Source: an uncultured Clostridia bacterium (GTDB lineage: Bacteria > Bacillota > Clostridia > Christensenellales > Borkfalkiaceae). From it: 64,000 nucleotides of DNA. Below are positions 20,399 to 29,900 of the stretch, piece after piece (the first letter of the stretch is position 1; each line of letters opens with the position of its first letter). The notes below the pieces were generated by a model, which saw only the letters and a program-made list of their open reading frames with translations, was not told the DNA's origin and ran no database searches. The stretch lies in contig CANRAR010000001.1 in assembly GCA_947628675.1 (NCBI GenBank), positions 124,001-188,000 of the forward strand, given 5' to 3'. The translations under genes and the position numbers were made by a program.

Positions 20399-20456
20399 CG
20401 CGTCATGTTGAGGCGTAGCCGAAACATCCCGACCAACGAAGTCCGACCCAACCAAA
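20399..20456 (+). repeat. Dispersed hairpin element, copy 3 (divergent stem, same flanks)
   Basis: cgcgtcATGTTGAggcGTAgccGAAACATcccgaccaacgaagtccgacccaacc. Confidence 0.75.
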
Positions 20457-20480
20457 ATCCGACACTAAAAGAGGTATCCT

Positions 20481-20597
20481 ATGAAAGTACGTCCTTCCGT
20501 CAAACCCATGTGCGACAAGTGCAAGGTCATCAAGAGAAACGGAAAAGTGATGGTCATTTGCTCGAAAAACAAGAGCCACAAGCAGAGGCAGGGCTAA
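20481..20597 (+). CDS. rpmJ: Ribosomal protein L36
   Basis: 38 aa: [38 protein letters not shown]. Confidence 0.96.
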   Translation: MKVRPSVKPMCDKCKVIKRNGKVMVICSKNKSHKQRQG

Positions 20598-20603
20598 AAA
20601 CAG

Positions 20604-20632
20604 TTGACAAACTCGTTCGGGTATGTTAAAAT
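20604..20632 (+). promoter_or_regulatory. Promoter of the alpha operon (rpsM-rpsK-rpsD-rpoA-rplQ)
   Basis: TTGACA-17 nt-TAAAAT, followed by a ~270-nt leader. Confidence 0.75.
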
Positions 20633-20911
20633 ATCCCCTGCGGCTTTTGGAAAAAAGCCCCAAGATAGGCAAATTTTAAGCTGAATTTCCGCACACAGCC
20701 GTGCGGGAAATCGGCTTGCTTTGCGTCTTTTGCCCCCAAGCGGCGAAAGAAATGAGGGAACGGCAGAAAATTTCCCGCTCCCGCCCGTCAAAGCAAAGCC
20801 TCAAACCCCGAAAAAGATAGGGGTGCGGCAGGAAAATATTTTCCACTGTTTTCCGCCCCGCCCGTGAAAATAAAAAAATACCAAAACACCAAAACGGAGG
20901 TTACAAAGTAC

Positions 20912-21280
20912 ATGGCACGTATTGCCGGTGTGGATCTGCCGAGAGAGAAGAGAATCGAGATCGGCCTCACCTACATCTATGGAATCGGTCTTACGACGTC
21001 CAAGAAAATTCTCGCCGCCACGGGCATCGATCCCGACACGCGCGTGAAGGATCTCAACGAGACCGACGTTTCCAAATTGAGAGAATACATCGACCACAAC
21101 TACACGGTGGAGGGCGAACTCCGCGGTCAGGTCAGCCTCAACATCAAGAGACTGATGGAGATCGGTTGCTATCGCGGCATCCGCCACAGAAAGGGGCTCC
21201 CCGTCCGCGGGCAGAGCACCAAGCGCAACGCACGCACCCGCAAGGGTCCGCGCCGCACGGTTGCGAACAAGAAGAAGTAA
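20912..21280 (+). CDS. rpsM: Ribosomal protein S13
   Basis: [29 protein letters not shown] 20912 after aaaacggaggttac. Confidence 0.97.
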   Translation: MARIAGVDLPREKRIEIGLTYIYGIGLTTSKKILAATGIDPDTRVKDLNETDVSKLREYIDHNYTVEGELRGQVSLNIKRLMEIGCYRGIRHRKGLPVRGQSTKRNARTRKGPRRTVANKKK

Positions 21281-21292
21281 GGGGGATAGGAC

Positions 21293-21691
21293 ATGGCTGC
21301 ACAGAAAAAAGCCGCTTCCTCGCGCAAGCGCAGGGAGCTCAAAAAGGTAGACAGGGGACAAGTCCATATTCAATCCACCTTCAACAACACGCTCGTCACC
21401 ATCACGGATATGAGCGGCAACGCCATTTCTTGGTCGAGCGCAGGGTCGCTCGGGTTCAAGGGTTCGAGGAAGGGCACCCCCTTCGCGGCGCAGATGGCAA
21501 CGGAGACGGCCGCCAAGGCCGCCAAGGAGCACGGGCTCCGCTACGTCGAGGTCTATGTCAAGGGACCCGGCGCGGGCAGGGAGAGCGCCATCCGCGCGCT
21601 TGCCAACTGCGATCTCGAAGTCACGCTCATTTCCGATGTTTCGCCCATTCCCCACAACGGGTGCCGTCCGCCCAAGCGCAGAAGAGTATAA
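21293..21691 (+). CDS. rpsK: Ribosomal protein S11
   Basis: [46 protein letters not shown]. Confidence 0.98.
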   Translation: MAAQKKAASSRKRRELKKVDRGQVHIQSTFNNTLVTITDMSGNAISWSSAGSLGFKGSRKGTPFAAQMATETAAKAAKEHGLRYVEVYVKGPGAGRESAIRALANCDLEVTLISDVSPIPHNGCRPPKRRRV

Positions 21692-21703
21692 GGAGAGAAG
21701 CAA

Positions 21704-22327
21704 ATGGCAGTATACAGAGACGCGAAATGCAAACTTTGCAGAAGAGAGGGCGCCAAGCTCTTTCTGAAAGGCGAAAAATGCTATATGGAAAAGTGCCCCT
21801 TCAACAAGAGGCCGCTTCCTCCCGGGCAGCACGGCGCGGGGAGAAAGAAGGTGTCCGAGTACGGGCAGCAGCTCCGCGAAAAGCAGAAGACCAAGCGCAT
21901 CTACGGCGTACAGGAAGGGCAGTTCCACCACTACTATGAGTTGGCGGAGCGCATGAAGGGCGTCACGGGCGAAAATATGCTCCAACTCTTGGAGCGCCGC
22001 CTCGATAACGTCATCTTCCGCATGGGCGTGGGGGCTTCCCGCACACAGGCGCGCCAGCTCGTCAACCATGCGCACTTCACCGTCAACGGCAGAACGGTCA
22101 ACGTTCCCTCGTACAGCGTGAAGGTCGGCGACGTCATCGCCGTGAAAGAGAACAGAAAGAACAACAAATTCTTTGAGCAGATCAAGGCGATGAAGGTCGC
22201 CAATATGCCCAAGTGGCTTGAATTCGACCCCGAGAAGTTGGAAGGCAAAGTGCTTGCCCTTCCTACCCGCGAGGACATCGACAGCCAGATCGCCGAGCAT
22301 ATGATCGTCGAGTTGTACTCCAAGTAA
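21704..22327 (+). CDS. rpsD: Ribosomal protein S4
   Basis: [44 protein letters not shown]; Cys-containing form. Confidence 0.98.
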   Translation: MAVYRDAKCKLCRREGAKLFLKGEKCYMEKCPFNKRPLPPGQHGAGRKKVSEYGQQLREKQKTKRIYGVQEGQFHHYYELAERMKGVTGENMLQLLERRLDNVIFRMGVGASRTQARQLVNHAHFTVNGRTVNVPSYSVKVGDVIAVKENRKNNKFFEQIKAMKVANMPKWLEFDPEKLEGKVLALPTREDIDSQIAEHMIVELYSK

Positions 22328-22349
22328 TCGGAAATCGGGAGGTAGCGAT

Positions 22350-23303
22350 ATGATCGAAATGGATATGCCCAAGATCGAGGTCACGGAAAACGAGGCAAAA
22401 AGTTACGCAAAAGTCGTCGTCGAACCGCTCGAAAAGGGTTTCGGTCTTACGATAGGCAACTGTTTGAGAAGAATTCTGCTGTCCGCACTCCCCGGTGCGG
22501 CGGCGCAGGGCATCCGCTTTATGGACGGAACGGTCAAGCACGAGTTTTCCGCCATTCCCGGGGTAAAAGAGGATGTTACGGAGATCATTCTCAACCTCAA
22601 ACTCCTCGCCATCAAGACGAGAGTGACCGATAAGGACTATGTGAAGAAACTCCGCCTCGTCAAGGAGGGGCCCGCCGTCATCACCGCGGCGGACATCTCG
22701 CAGGACGCGGAAGTGGAGATCATCAACTCCGACCAGTACATCTGCACGGTGGACGAAGGCGGAAAGATCGATATGGAGATCACCATCGGGCGCGGCAGAG
22801 GGTATCACCCCGCCAAGGATAACAAGCAGCCCGAAATTGATTATATCCCCATCGACTCCATCTACACGCCCGTGCAGAAGGTGAACTACACCGTCGAACC
22901 CGCCCGCGTCGGGCAGAATATCGACTACGATCGGCTCACCATCGAAGTCTGGACGGACGGCACCTTCTCGGGGAAGGAGATAATCTCCCTCGCCGCGAAG
23001 ATCATGCAGGACCACACCGCCCTCTTCGTCAACCTGTCGGATACCATCAAGGATATGGACATCCTTGTCAAGACGGACGACGATAAGCAGCAGCAGATCC
23101 TCTCCATGAAGATCGAGGATATGGACTTCTCCGTCCGCTCCTACAACTGCTTGAAGAGAGCCAACATTCACACCGTGGAAGACCTCATCCGCAAGACGGA
23201 GGACGAAATGCTGAAGGTGAGAAACCTCGGCAAGAAGTCGCTCGACGAAGTCATGCAGAAGCTCGAACAGTACGGTCTTTCGCTTGAAAAAAAGGAGGAT
23301 TAA
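22350..23303 (+). CDS. rpoA: RNA polymerase alpha subunit
   Basis: PLEKGFGLTIGNCLRRILLSALPGAAAQGI...LGKKSLDEVMQKLEQYGLSL. Confidence 0.98.
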   Translation: MIEMDMPKIEVTENEAKSYAKVVVEPLEKGFGLTIGNCLRRILLSALPGAAAQGIRFMDGTVKHEFSAIPGVKEDVTEIILNLKLLAIKTRVTDKDYVKKLRLVKEGPAVITAADISQDAEVEIINSDQYICTVDEGGKIDMEITIGRGRGYHPAKDNKQPEIDYIPIDSIYTPVQKVNYTVEPARVGQNIDYDRLTIEVWTDGTFSGKEIISLAAKIMQDHTALFVNLSDTIKDMDILVKTDDDKQQQILSMKIEDMDFSVRSYNCLKRANIHTVEDLIRKTEDEMLKVRNLGKKSLDEVMQKLEQYGLSLEKKED

Positions 23304-23306
23304 CCC

Positions 23307-23810
23307 ATGCCGGGCAAATTAGGCAGAACCACCGAGCAGAGGCTCGCAATACTCAGAAACCAGGCTTCCCAACTTCTTTGGTACGGCAAGATCGAAACGA
23401 CTGCAGCCCGCGCCAAAGAGCTCCGCTCCTACGTCGAAAAGCTCATCACCAAGGCGGTGAACACCTACGACGACGTGGTGGAGTACGAAGTCGTCGCCAA
23501 GGATCGCAAGGGCAAGGAGATCACCACGACCGCCTATAAGGATGGACCCAAGAAACTCGCCGCCCGCCGCGCCATCATGGCAAAGACGTACGACCTTCAG
23601 GAGATCAAAGAGTTCAACGAGAGCAAGAGCGACTATAAGAAGCGCACGACCATCCAGCATCCCCTCATGGAGAAACTGTTCAACGAGATCGCGCCCAAGT
23701 ACGCCCAGCGCAAGGAAGAACTCGGGCAAGGCGGCGGCTACACGAGAATTTACTATCTCGGCGAGCGCCGCGGCGACGGCGCCGACAAGGCCATCATCGA
23801 ACTCGTATAA
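23307..23810 (+). CDS. rplQ: Ribosomal protein L17
   Basis: MPGKLGRTTEQRLAILRNQASQLLWYGKIETTAARAKELRSYVEKLIT. Confidence 0.96.
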   Translation: MPGKLGRTTEQRLAILRNQASQLLWYGKIETTAARAKELRSYVEKLITKAVNTYDDVVEYEVVAKDRKGKEITTTAYKDGPKKLAARRAIMAKTYDLQEIKEFNESKSDYKKRTTIQHPLMEKLFNEIAPKYAQRKEELGQGGGYTRIYYLGERRGDGADKAIIELV

Positions 23811-23840
23811 AAAAGAACGCCCTGCGGGGCGTTCTTTTTT
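23809..23840 (+). terminator. Intrinsic terminator of the alpha operon
   Basis: aaaaaagaacgcc-ctgcgg-ggcgttctttttt. Confidence 0.9.
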
Positions 23841-23917
23841 ACTCGTCCTCCCTCGGGGTGAGGACAAAGACCTGCCCCCTCCTCCGCTCACAGGGGAGAG
23901 GCGACCCACCACAATAT

Positions 23918-23958
23918 TATCCCCCTCCCCGCGCGCTAAGCGCGCGGGGAGGGGGATA
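23918..23958. repeat. CCCCCTCCCC-type hairpin element, copy 1
   Basis: tatccccctccccgcgcgc-taa-gcgcgcggggagggggata, 19-bp perfect stem. Confidence 0.75.
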
Positions 23959-23992
23959 CAGGGGGAGGGGGCAATTTTCCTCGGAGGTCACC

Positions 23993-24667
23993 ATGCAATA
24001 CGAACTGAAAAGCGCGGAGGACATCGCCGCGCTCGTCAACAAACTCGGCTTCCTGCCCTTCTTCCGCGGGGAGATCGAGAATTTCTCCATCGAGGAATTC
24101 ACGCCGCCCGAACTTTGGTGGGGCGGGGAGACGTGGGGGCCTTGGGAGTGGAAGGGACCCGTCATCCGTCTCGCGCACTGCGCCTACGGCAAATTTTACG
24201 GCGGCAAGGCGATGTACATCTCGCGGGAGTGGTTCCCCGACTTCGCCAACTTCCGCCGCGACGGCTACGACTACGACGCCCGCATGGACGAGGGCATCGC
24301 CCGCCGCCGCGATACCTACCTCATGACAGAACTCATGAAGGAGCCTTCCCTTCTCGGAAAGGAACTCAAAGCGCGCGTGTGCTTTACCGACGAGCGCAAG
24401 AAGGGCTACGAGGGCTCGCTCACGCACCTTCAGATGATGGCGTACATCACGACGGCTGACTTCGAGTACGCGCGGGATCGGCACGGCAAGGAGTACGGCT
24501 GGGGGCTCGCGCGCTACTCTACGCCCGAGGCATTTTTCGGCGAAGATTTCTGCCGCGAGGCCTACAAGCGCACCCCTGAGGAGAGTTACGATAGAATGTT
24601 TTCGCATCTCTCGGCAGTCCTTCCCCACGCCTCGCCCGCATCCCTCTCCCGCCTCCTCCGCCTATAG
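23993..24667 (+). CDS. Conserved hypothetical protein, possibly AlkZ-related
   Basis: ATG 23993 with RBS tcggaggtcacc; PWEWKG...AYGKFYGGKAMYISREWFPDFANFRRDGYDYDARMDEG. Confidence 0.65.
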   Translation: MQYELKSAEDIAALVNKLGFLPFFRGEIENFSIEEFTPPELWWGGETWGPWEWKGPVIRLAHCAYGKFYGGKAMYISREWFPDFANFRRDGYDYDARMDEGIARRRDTYLMTELMKEPSLLGKELKARVCFTDERKKGYEGSLTHLQMMAYITTADFEYARDRHGKEYGWGLARYSTPEAFFGEDFCREAYKRTPEESYDRMFSHLSAVLPHASPASLSRLLRL

Positions 24668-24755
24668 TCCACTCTTATCCCTTATCCTTTCCCCTTCGGG
24701 AGATTTGCTTTTTGCCCCCTCCTTGGGAGGGGGGTAGGGGGGTGGGGCATATGTC

Positions 24756-24944
24756 CTCTCCTTATCCCGAGCCGCGCCGCCCGCCGACGACGTAGTGTCG
24801 GTGCAAAGGCGTCCCGCCCGTACGGTAACGCTTCATTCTGAACTCCCTCCTTGTGATGGGCGCCGCTGTTCTCACCTTCTCCTCATGGGGTGTCTTTTTA
24901 TTTCGTCCCGCTCGTTCTCTCCTTATCCCGAGCCGCGCCGCCCG
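24756..24944 (+). repeat. 28-bp direct repeat flanking a ~130-bp segment
   Basis: ctctccttatcccgagccgcgccgcccg at 24756-24783 and 24917-24944. Confidence 0.7.
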
Positions 24945-24975
24945 TCCGCTTCTGCGGATGGGCGGCGCGGCTCGG
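24928..24975. repeat. GCCGCCCGTCCGC-type hairpin element, copy 1
   Basis: ccgagccgcgccgcccgtccgc-ttct-gcggatgggcggcgcggctcgg. Confidence 0.75.
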
Positions 24976-25107
24976 AATTCCCCCCAAAAAATTTTTTCGA
25001 AAATTTTTCAAAAAAAGTGTCATACATCCCGCAAAGGCGAAAAATTTTGTGGTACCATTACAATGAGAAGAGCGTGAAGCGCAGGTCGGAAGCGGCGGAA
25101 GAGAAAA

Positions 25108-25182
25108 AAGCTCCCTGCCGTGCTCCGCAAAAAAACCGCGCCGCGCGGCGCGGTTTTTTTTGCGGAGCACGGCAGGGAGCTT
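25108..25182. repeat. Very long near-perfect hairpin
   Basis: aagctccctgccgtgctccgcaaaaaaaccgcgcc...ggcgcggttttttttgcggagcacggcagggagctt (one bulged T). Confidence 0.85.
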
Positions 25183-25297
25183 AATTGGAAAAAATCAAAA
25201 TAATTGAGCGCGAATTCCGGCGATTTTCCCGCCGCGGAAAGCGTTGCATTTTTCTGCCGTACGTGCTATAATACGTTGGAAACACAAGGAGGAAATT

Positions 25298-26698
25298 ATG
25301 TCCGAAAAAAAGAGCAAGGGGCAGCAGCTGCAAAAAGCGCTCGCCTATAAGAAGAAGAACTACTACGAGACTGCCGACAAGGCGGAAAAGAAGGCGATCT
25401 TCGATTACGCCAAGGGCTACATGGCGTTTTTGGACGCCGCCAAAACCGAGCGCGAGGCCTGCGATTTCGCCGTGAAAGCCGCGCAGGAGAAGGGCTTCAC
25501 CGAATACAAGTTCGGCGAAAAACTCGCGGCGGGCGACAAAAAATATTTTGTCAACCGCGGCAAATCGGTGGTCGTGTTCCGCGTGGGCACCAAGAATTTG
25601 GAGGAGGACGGCATCCGCATCATCGCCTCGCACATCGATGCCCCCCGCATCGACATCAAGCAAAATCCGCTCTATGAAGATAGCGGCATGGCGTTCCTCA
25701 AAACGCACTACTACGGCGGCATTAAAAAATATCAGTGGACGGCCATCCCGCTCGCCCTGCACGGCGTCATCGTGAAGAAGGACGGCGAAAAACTCAACGT
25801 CCGCATCGGCGAAAACGCCAAGGACCCCGTGTTCTACATCAACGATCTCTTGCCGCACCTCGGGCAGGAGCAGATGAGCGGCCACGCCAATAAAATTATC
25901 GACGGCGAGCAACTCAACGTGCTCGTGGGCGGGATGCCTTTTGACGACGAGGACGTTTCGGAGAAGATCAAACTCAACGTGCTCGCCATTCTCAACAAGG
26001 AGTACGGCGTCACGGAGGAGGACTTCCTCTCCGCCGAACTCTCCGCCGTTCCAGCATACGGCGCGCGCGACGTCGGGTTCGATAGAGCCCTCATCGGCGC
26101 GTACGGCCATGACGACAGAGTCTGCGCCTATCCCGCGCTCACCGCCGTTCTCGACAACGAGACCGAGCACACCGTGCTTGCGATGCTCGTCGATAAGGAG
26201 GAGATCGGCAGCGAGGGCACCACGGGCATCCAATGCAAAGTCTATGAGGACTTGATGGAGGAGATCTCCGTCGCCATGGGGGCGAATTTCCGCAAAGTGC
26301 GCTTTGCCTCCAAGTGCCTCTCCTCGGACGTGACGGCGGCGTATGACCCCAACTTCGCGGGCGTGTACGAGAAGATGAACAGCGCCATTCTCTCCTGCGG
26401 GACGGCGATGTGCAAGTTCACGGGCGCGCGCGGCAAGAGCGGCAGCAACGATGCCAACGCCGAATTTGTGGGCGAAGTTAGGAAGATGTTCGCGGAGGAA
26501 GGCGTCGTCTGGCAGACGGCCGAACTCGGCAAAGTGGACGCGGGCGGCGGCGGCACGGTGGCAAAATTCATCGCCAATCTCAACATCGACACGGTCGATT
26601 TGGGCGTGCCCGTCATCTCCATGCACTCGCCGTGGGAAGTCGTCTCCAAGGCCGACCTGTACAGCAATTATAAGGCGTTTTTGGCGTTTATGAAGTAA
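25298..26698 (+). CDS. M18 family aminopeptidase
   Basis: ATG 25298, RBS aaggagg; IIASHIDAPRIDIKQNPLYED, YGHDDRVCAYPAL, DKEEIGSEGTTG, STH-like HSPWEVVSKADL metal-site context. Confidence 0.92.
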   Translation: MSEKKSKGQQLQKALAYKKKNYYETADKAEKKAIFDYAKGYMAFLDAAKTEREACDFAVKAAQEKGFTEYKFGEKLAAGDKKYFVNRGKSVVVFRVGTKNLEEDGIRIIASHIDAPRIDIKQNPLYEDSGMAFLKTHYYGGIKKYQWTAIPLALHGVIVKKDGEKLNVRIGENAKDPVFYINDLLPHLGQEQMSGHANKIIDGEQLNVLVGGMPFDDEDVSEKIKLNVLAILNKEYGVTEEDFLSAELSAVPAYGARDVGFDRALIGAYGHDDRVCAYPALTAVLDNETEHTVLAMLVDKEEIGSEGTTGIQCKVYEDLMEEISVAMGANFRKVRFASKCLSSDVTAAYDPNFAGVYEKMNSAILSCGTAMCKFTGARGKSGSNDANAEFVGEVRKMFAEEGVVWQTAELGKVDAGGGGTVAKFIANLNIDTVDLGVPVISMHSPWEVVSKADLYSNYKAFLAFMK

Positions 26699-26715
26699 TT
26701 TTTGTGTAAAAATAT

Positions 26716-26749
26716 GCAAAAGGGGAGAGGGTTACCTCTCCCCTTTTGC
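26716..26749 (+). terminator. Hairpin terminator after M18 peptidase
   Basis: gcaaaaggggagagg-gtta-cctctccccttttgc, 15-bp stem. Confidence 0.75.
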
Positions 26750-26842
26750 GAGGACTGCGCATTTCGGAATCCCTCATTGTCTTCCGCCCGCCTTAAAATA
26801 TAATATTGTTTTATTATTTTTTATAAAATATCATAAAAATCA

Positions 26843-26871
26843 TTGACAATTTTTCGTAGAAAGAGTATTCT
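26843..26871 (+). promoter_or_regulatory. Promoter of the large secreted protein gene
   Basis: TTGACA-17-TATTCT. Confidence 0.75.
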
Positions 26872-26923
26872 TTGTATGCGTGATAAAAGTTATTCATGCA
26901 AAATACACCGCAAGGAGTACGCT

Positions 26924-29900
26924 ATGCTAAAAACAAAAATCGCAATTATTCTTCTCTCGGGCGCATGCGCCCTCACCTCGGCGACGGCAATTGCCGGTTG
27001 GTGCATTGCCACGGGGGGGGGGGTGGGACTGACAAGATCCCGCCGAGCGTAAGCGGCGTCTCGACCACCATTTCTACGAACAAGGCTCCTGACGAGCTCA
27101 CCGCAGAAAACGCGATCTATGCTTTTCTGAAAAAACAGAGCGAGCTTGAAAGCTATGAGATCACGACGAATGGGACTGCCGTCGCCAATCTCATGGGCTA
27201 CACGCAGGAGATCCACAACATTACGTTCAAAAACGGGGAGGATTTCCTCAACCAGGCGTCTTCCGATTCCGCCCTTGTCAAGATGAAGCACCAATCCTTC
27301 TCCAAGAACGGCAAGGTTGTGTACCGCAACGATTTCAACGGCGAAATGAGCGTTGCGACCAAGGAAGAATATAAAAAAATTTACGGCTTTACGGCGGACG
27401 AGATTTCGCTCGGCGGCTATATCGTCAATCCCAAGACGCTTCGCTATGCCGTCCTCGAAAAGACGGAGGGCGACGAATTTACCTTTTACATGCGCCTTAC
27501 GGGGGATCTTTCGGTCGCAAATAACACGGCGACGGAATCCTCCTCGGTATATGTCCGCCTGCAAACGCAGGCGTACGGATCGCTCGACAACGTTCCCGCG
27601 TTCTCCGATGTGGATATGTATCTCACGGTGAAGAAGGACTGGACGCCCGTCTCCTACACCTCATCCTGCTCGTATGAGTGCAAGAAAGGGGTGAAAATGA
27701 GCATCGCGCAGACTCTCACCTGCACCTACTCCAAAGTGAACGAAGTAGTTGAGATCCCCGACGTCGCCGCATTCAACGAAAAGATCGGCTCCGAGCCATC
27801 GGCGGTACGTCCCGGTGCGTCGATCCAAGATCCGTTCACGCAACTTGCGGCCGCATTCGGCAACACGATGGAGAATGGGAACACGCTCTCCATGCCCGTC
27901 TCTATCTCCCTCGCGCTCTCGGAGAAGCCCCTGACCCTCGGCGGCGATCTGGAACTGAAGATCAAAGAGGATGCGTTGGAGAGCGGGGATCTCTTCGGTG
28001 CGTTAGCGCTCCGTTTGGATTTAGACCTTTCCTCCGTTCCGCTTATTTCGGGCTTTGCCGATACCCTCACGGTGCGCTATCCCGGAGATAAACAGCTTTT
28101 CCTTATGCTCAATGACCGTTCGCGGGGAACGGACAACATTTTATTTACCTATCCCATCGATCTCGGTAAAACGCTCTCCTCGCCCTCGGCCGATCTTTCC
28201 TCGGGCGATCTCGGGCAAATTTTGGCGGAGTATGTGGAGATCGGAGCCTCGGACACGGGATATTCGATATCGCTCAAATCCGCGCTTCTTAACAAGCTGA
28301 ATACATATATCGGGGACTTTGCGGCGAAGGCCGAGGCAACGCTCAAAGATGAGGGAGGCTATGTACGCTCTCTGCTCGGCATGGAGTTTAGCGATCTTAC
28401 GGTGGAACTCAAAGGCAAGGAGAAGATCGCGGAGCTTGCGCTTGTTCTCGAAGGGGAACCCCCCGCCAATGTCACGCAGGGCGAAAAAATCGGAGTGTGC
28501 CTCGACGTGGGGCTATTGTCCCGTGAGGATGTAAATATGCTCTCGGGCGCCTTCGAGGGCGAATTGCAGCTCCGTCTCAACCCCGCCGCGCTCTTGACGG
28601 GCGATTATTATGCGATCGCCGAGGCGCACCTTCATCTCGATCTCTCGCCCGCCGGGGCGGTACTTCAGATGGTCGGAACGTTCGCGCCCGCAGGGAGCCT
28701 GCCCGCATTTGTGGGACCCGATTTGAAAAACATGGACGTCTACTACACGGGAGACGGCATCCTGACGTTATCGTTCAACAATGAGGACAAGAATCCGTTC
28801 TTCGTCACGCAGGTGGATCTCAAAACCGTTCGGATGCCTGCCCTTCCCGAAAATTGGGCCTCTGCTCTGTTCTCCGAGTTCCGCTTTGAGAGGAAGGCGA
28901 ACGGGATCCTCTTCGCATTGGGCGATCCGCTTGTGCAGGCCATCAATGCGGCATATCAAAAGCTCGTGCAAACCGCAACGGACTATGTCGTTTCCTCTGC
29001 GGGCGACATGGGGGCTCTCGCCGGCGGGATCATCGGCAGTTGGTTGGGTGCGAAAATTTCCGGGGCGGAATTCTTCCTCGGCAAAAACGACGGCGGCAAG
29101 ACTCTATTCGACTTTACGATCAAGGGCATCCCCACATTTGTTTCGGAAGGCGACCCCGTTGAGATCTCCCTTCTCACGCTGGCCATGACCCATGCGGACA
29201 GACTTACAGACGAGGAGAAAGAGGCGATCCTTGCAGGCAAAGAGAGGGTTGCGCAGCTTTTGGCGGACGTGAAAAAAGCAGAAGAATATGCGGAAAAGAT
29301 CCAAAAGCTCATCGACGGCATGGATCTCACCGAGGCGGGAAGAGAGGCCTATGCCGAAAAGGTAACGGCGTTGAAGGAAGAGGCGGAAGCATTGCCCGCC
29401 AATGTGCAGACGCTTATTTCCAACCGGTCCTATTTGGCAGATACGCAATATGAAGGGAAAACGCTTCCCAAGCTGCTTATAACGCATACTCTGTACTGTG
29501 CGCGGGTGGATGCGTTTAAGAATCTTTTGCCCGGGAACGACAACTATGCAAGTTACGACGGGTGGGAAGCGTTGAATTCGATCTACGACAACGCGGACAA
29601 GACCCAAGAGTCTACGCTCGGCGTCGTTGTTCCCGCCGTCAAGGATAGTCCCGCCATGCAGACGGCGATCGGCGAAGCGCGCATCGGGAAATATATTGAA
29701 GCAAGAGACGCATACGAGAGACCGATCGTTGAGAACTTGAAAGGAAAAATCGCGGCGAGCCTTGAGAAGTATAAAAATGCAACGGAACAAGCCGATCGGC
29801 TTGAACTGCTCGGCGAGTTCTATGGGGAAGTCAAGCCGGCCTATGAAAAACTTTCCGCAGAGAAAAAGGCGGAGCTCGCAGAACAGTACAACGCGTACGC

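Noticed and set aside
20223-20456. CRISPR array or tRNA cluster
   Set aside because: Copies are irregularly spaced, contain internal palindromes with tandem GA, and intervening sequences are not spacer-like; no tRNA cloverleaf.
20801-22384. 527-aa antisense ORF opposite rpsM-rpsK-rpsD
   Set aside because: Same shadow-ORF effect; sense strand genes are certain.
26896-26923. Start codon at 26896 (ORF-track start) for the large secreted protein
   Set aside because: No RBS, and gives a non-signal N-terminus (MQNTPQGVRYAKNKNRNYSS); ATG 26924 has RBS and a clear signal peptide in the alternative frame.
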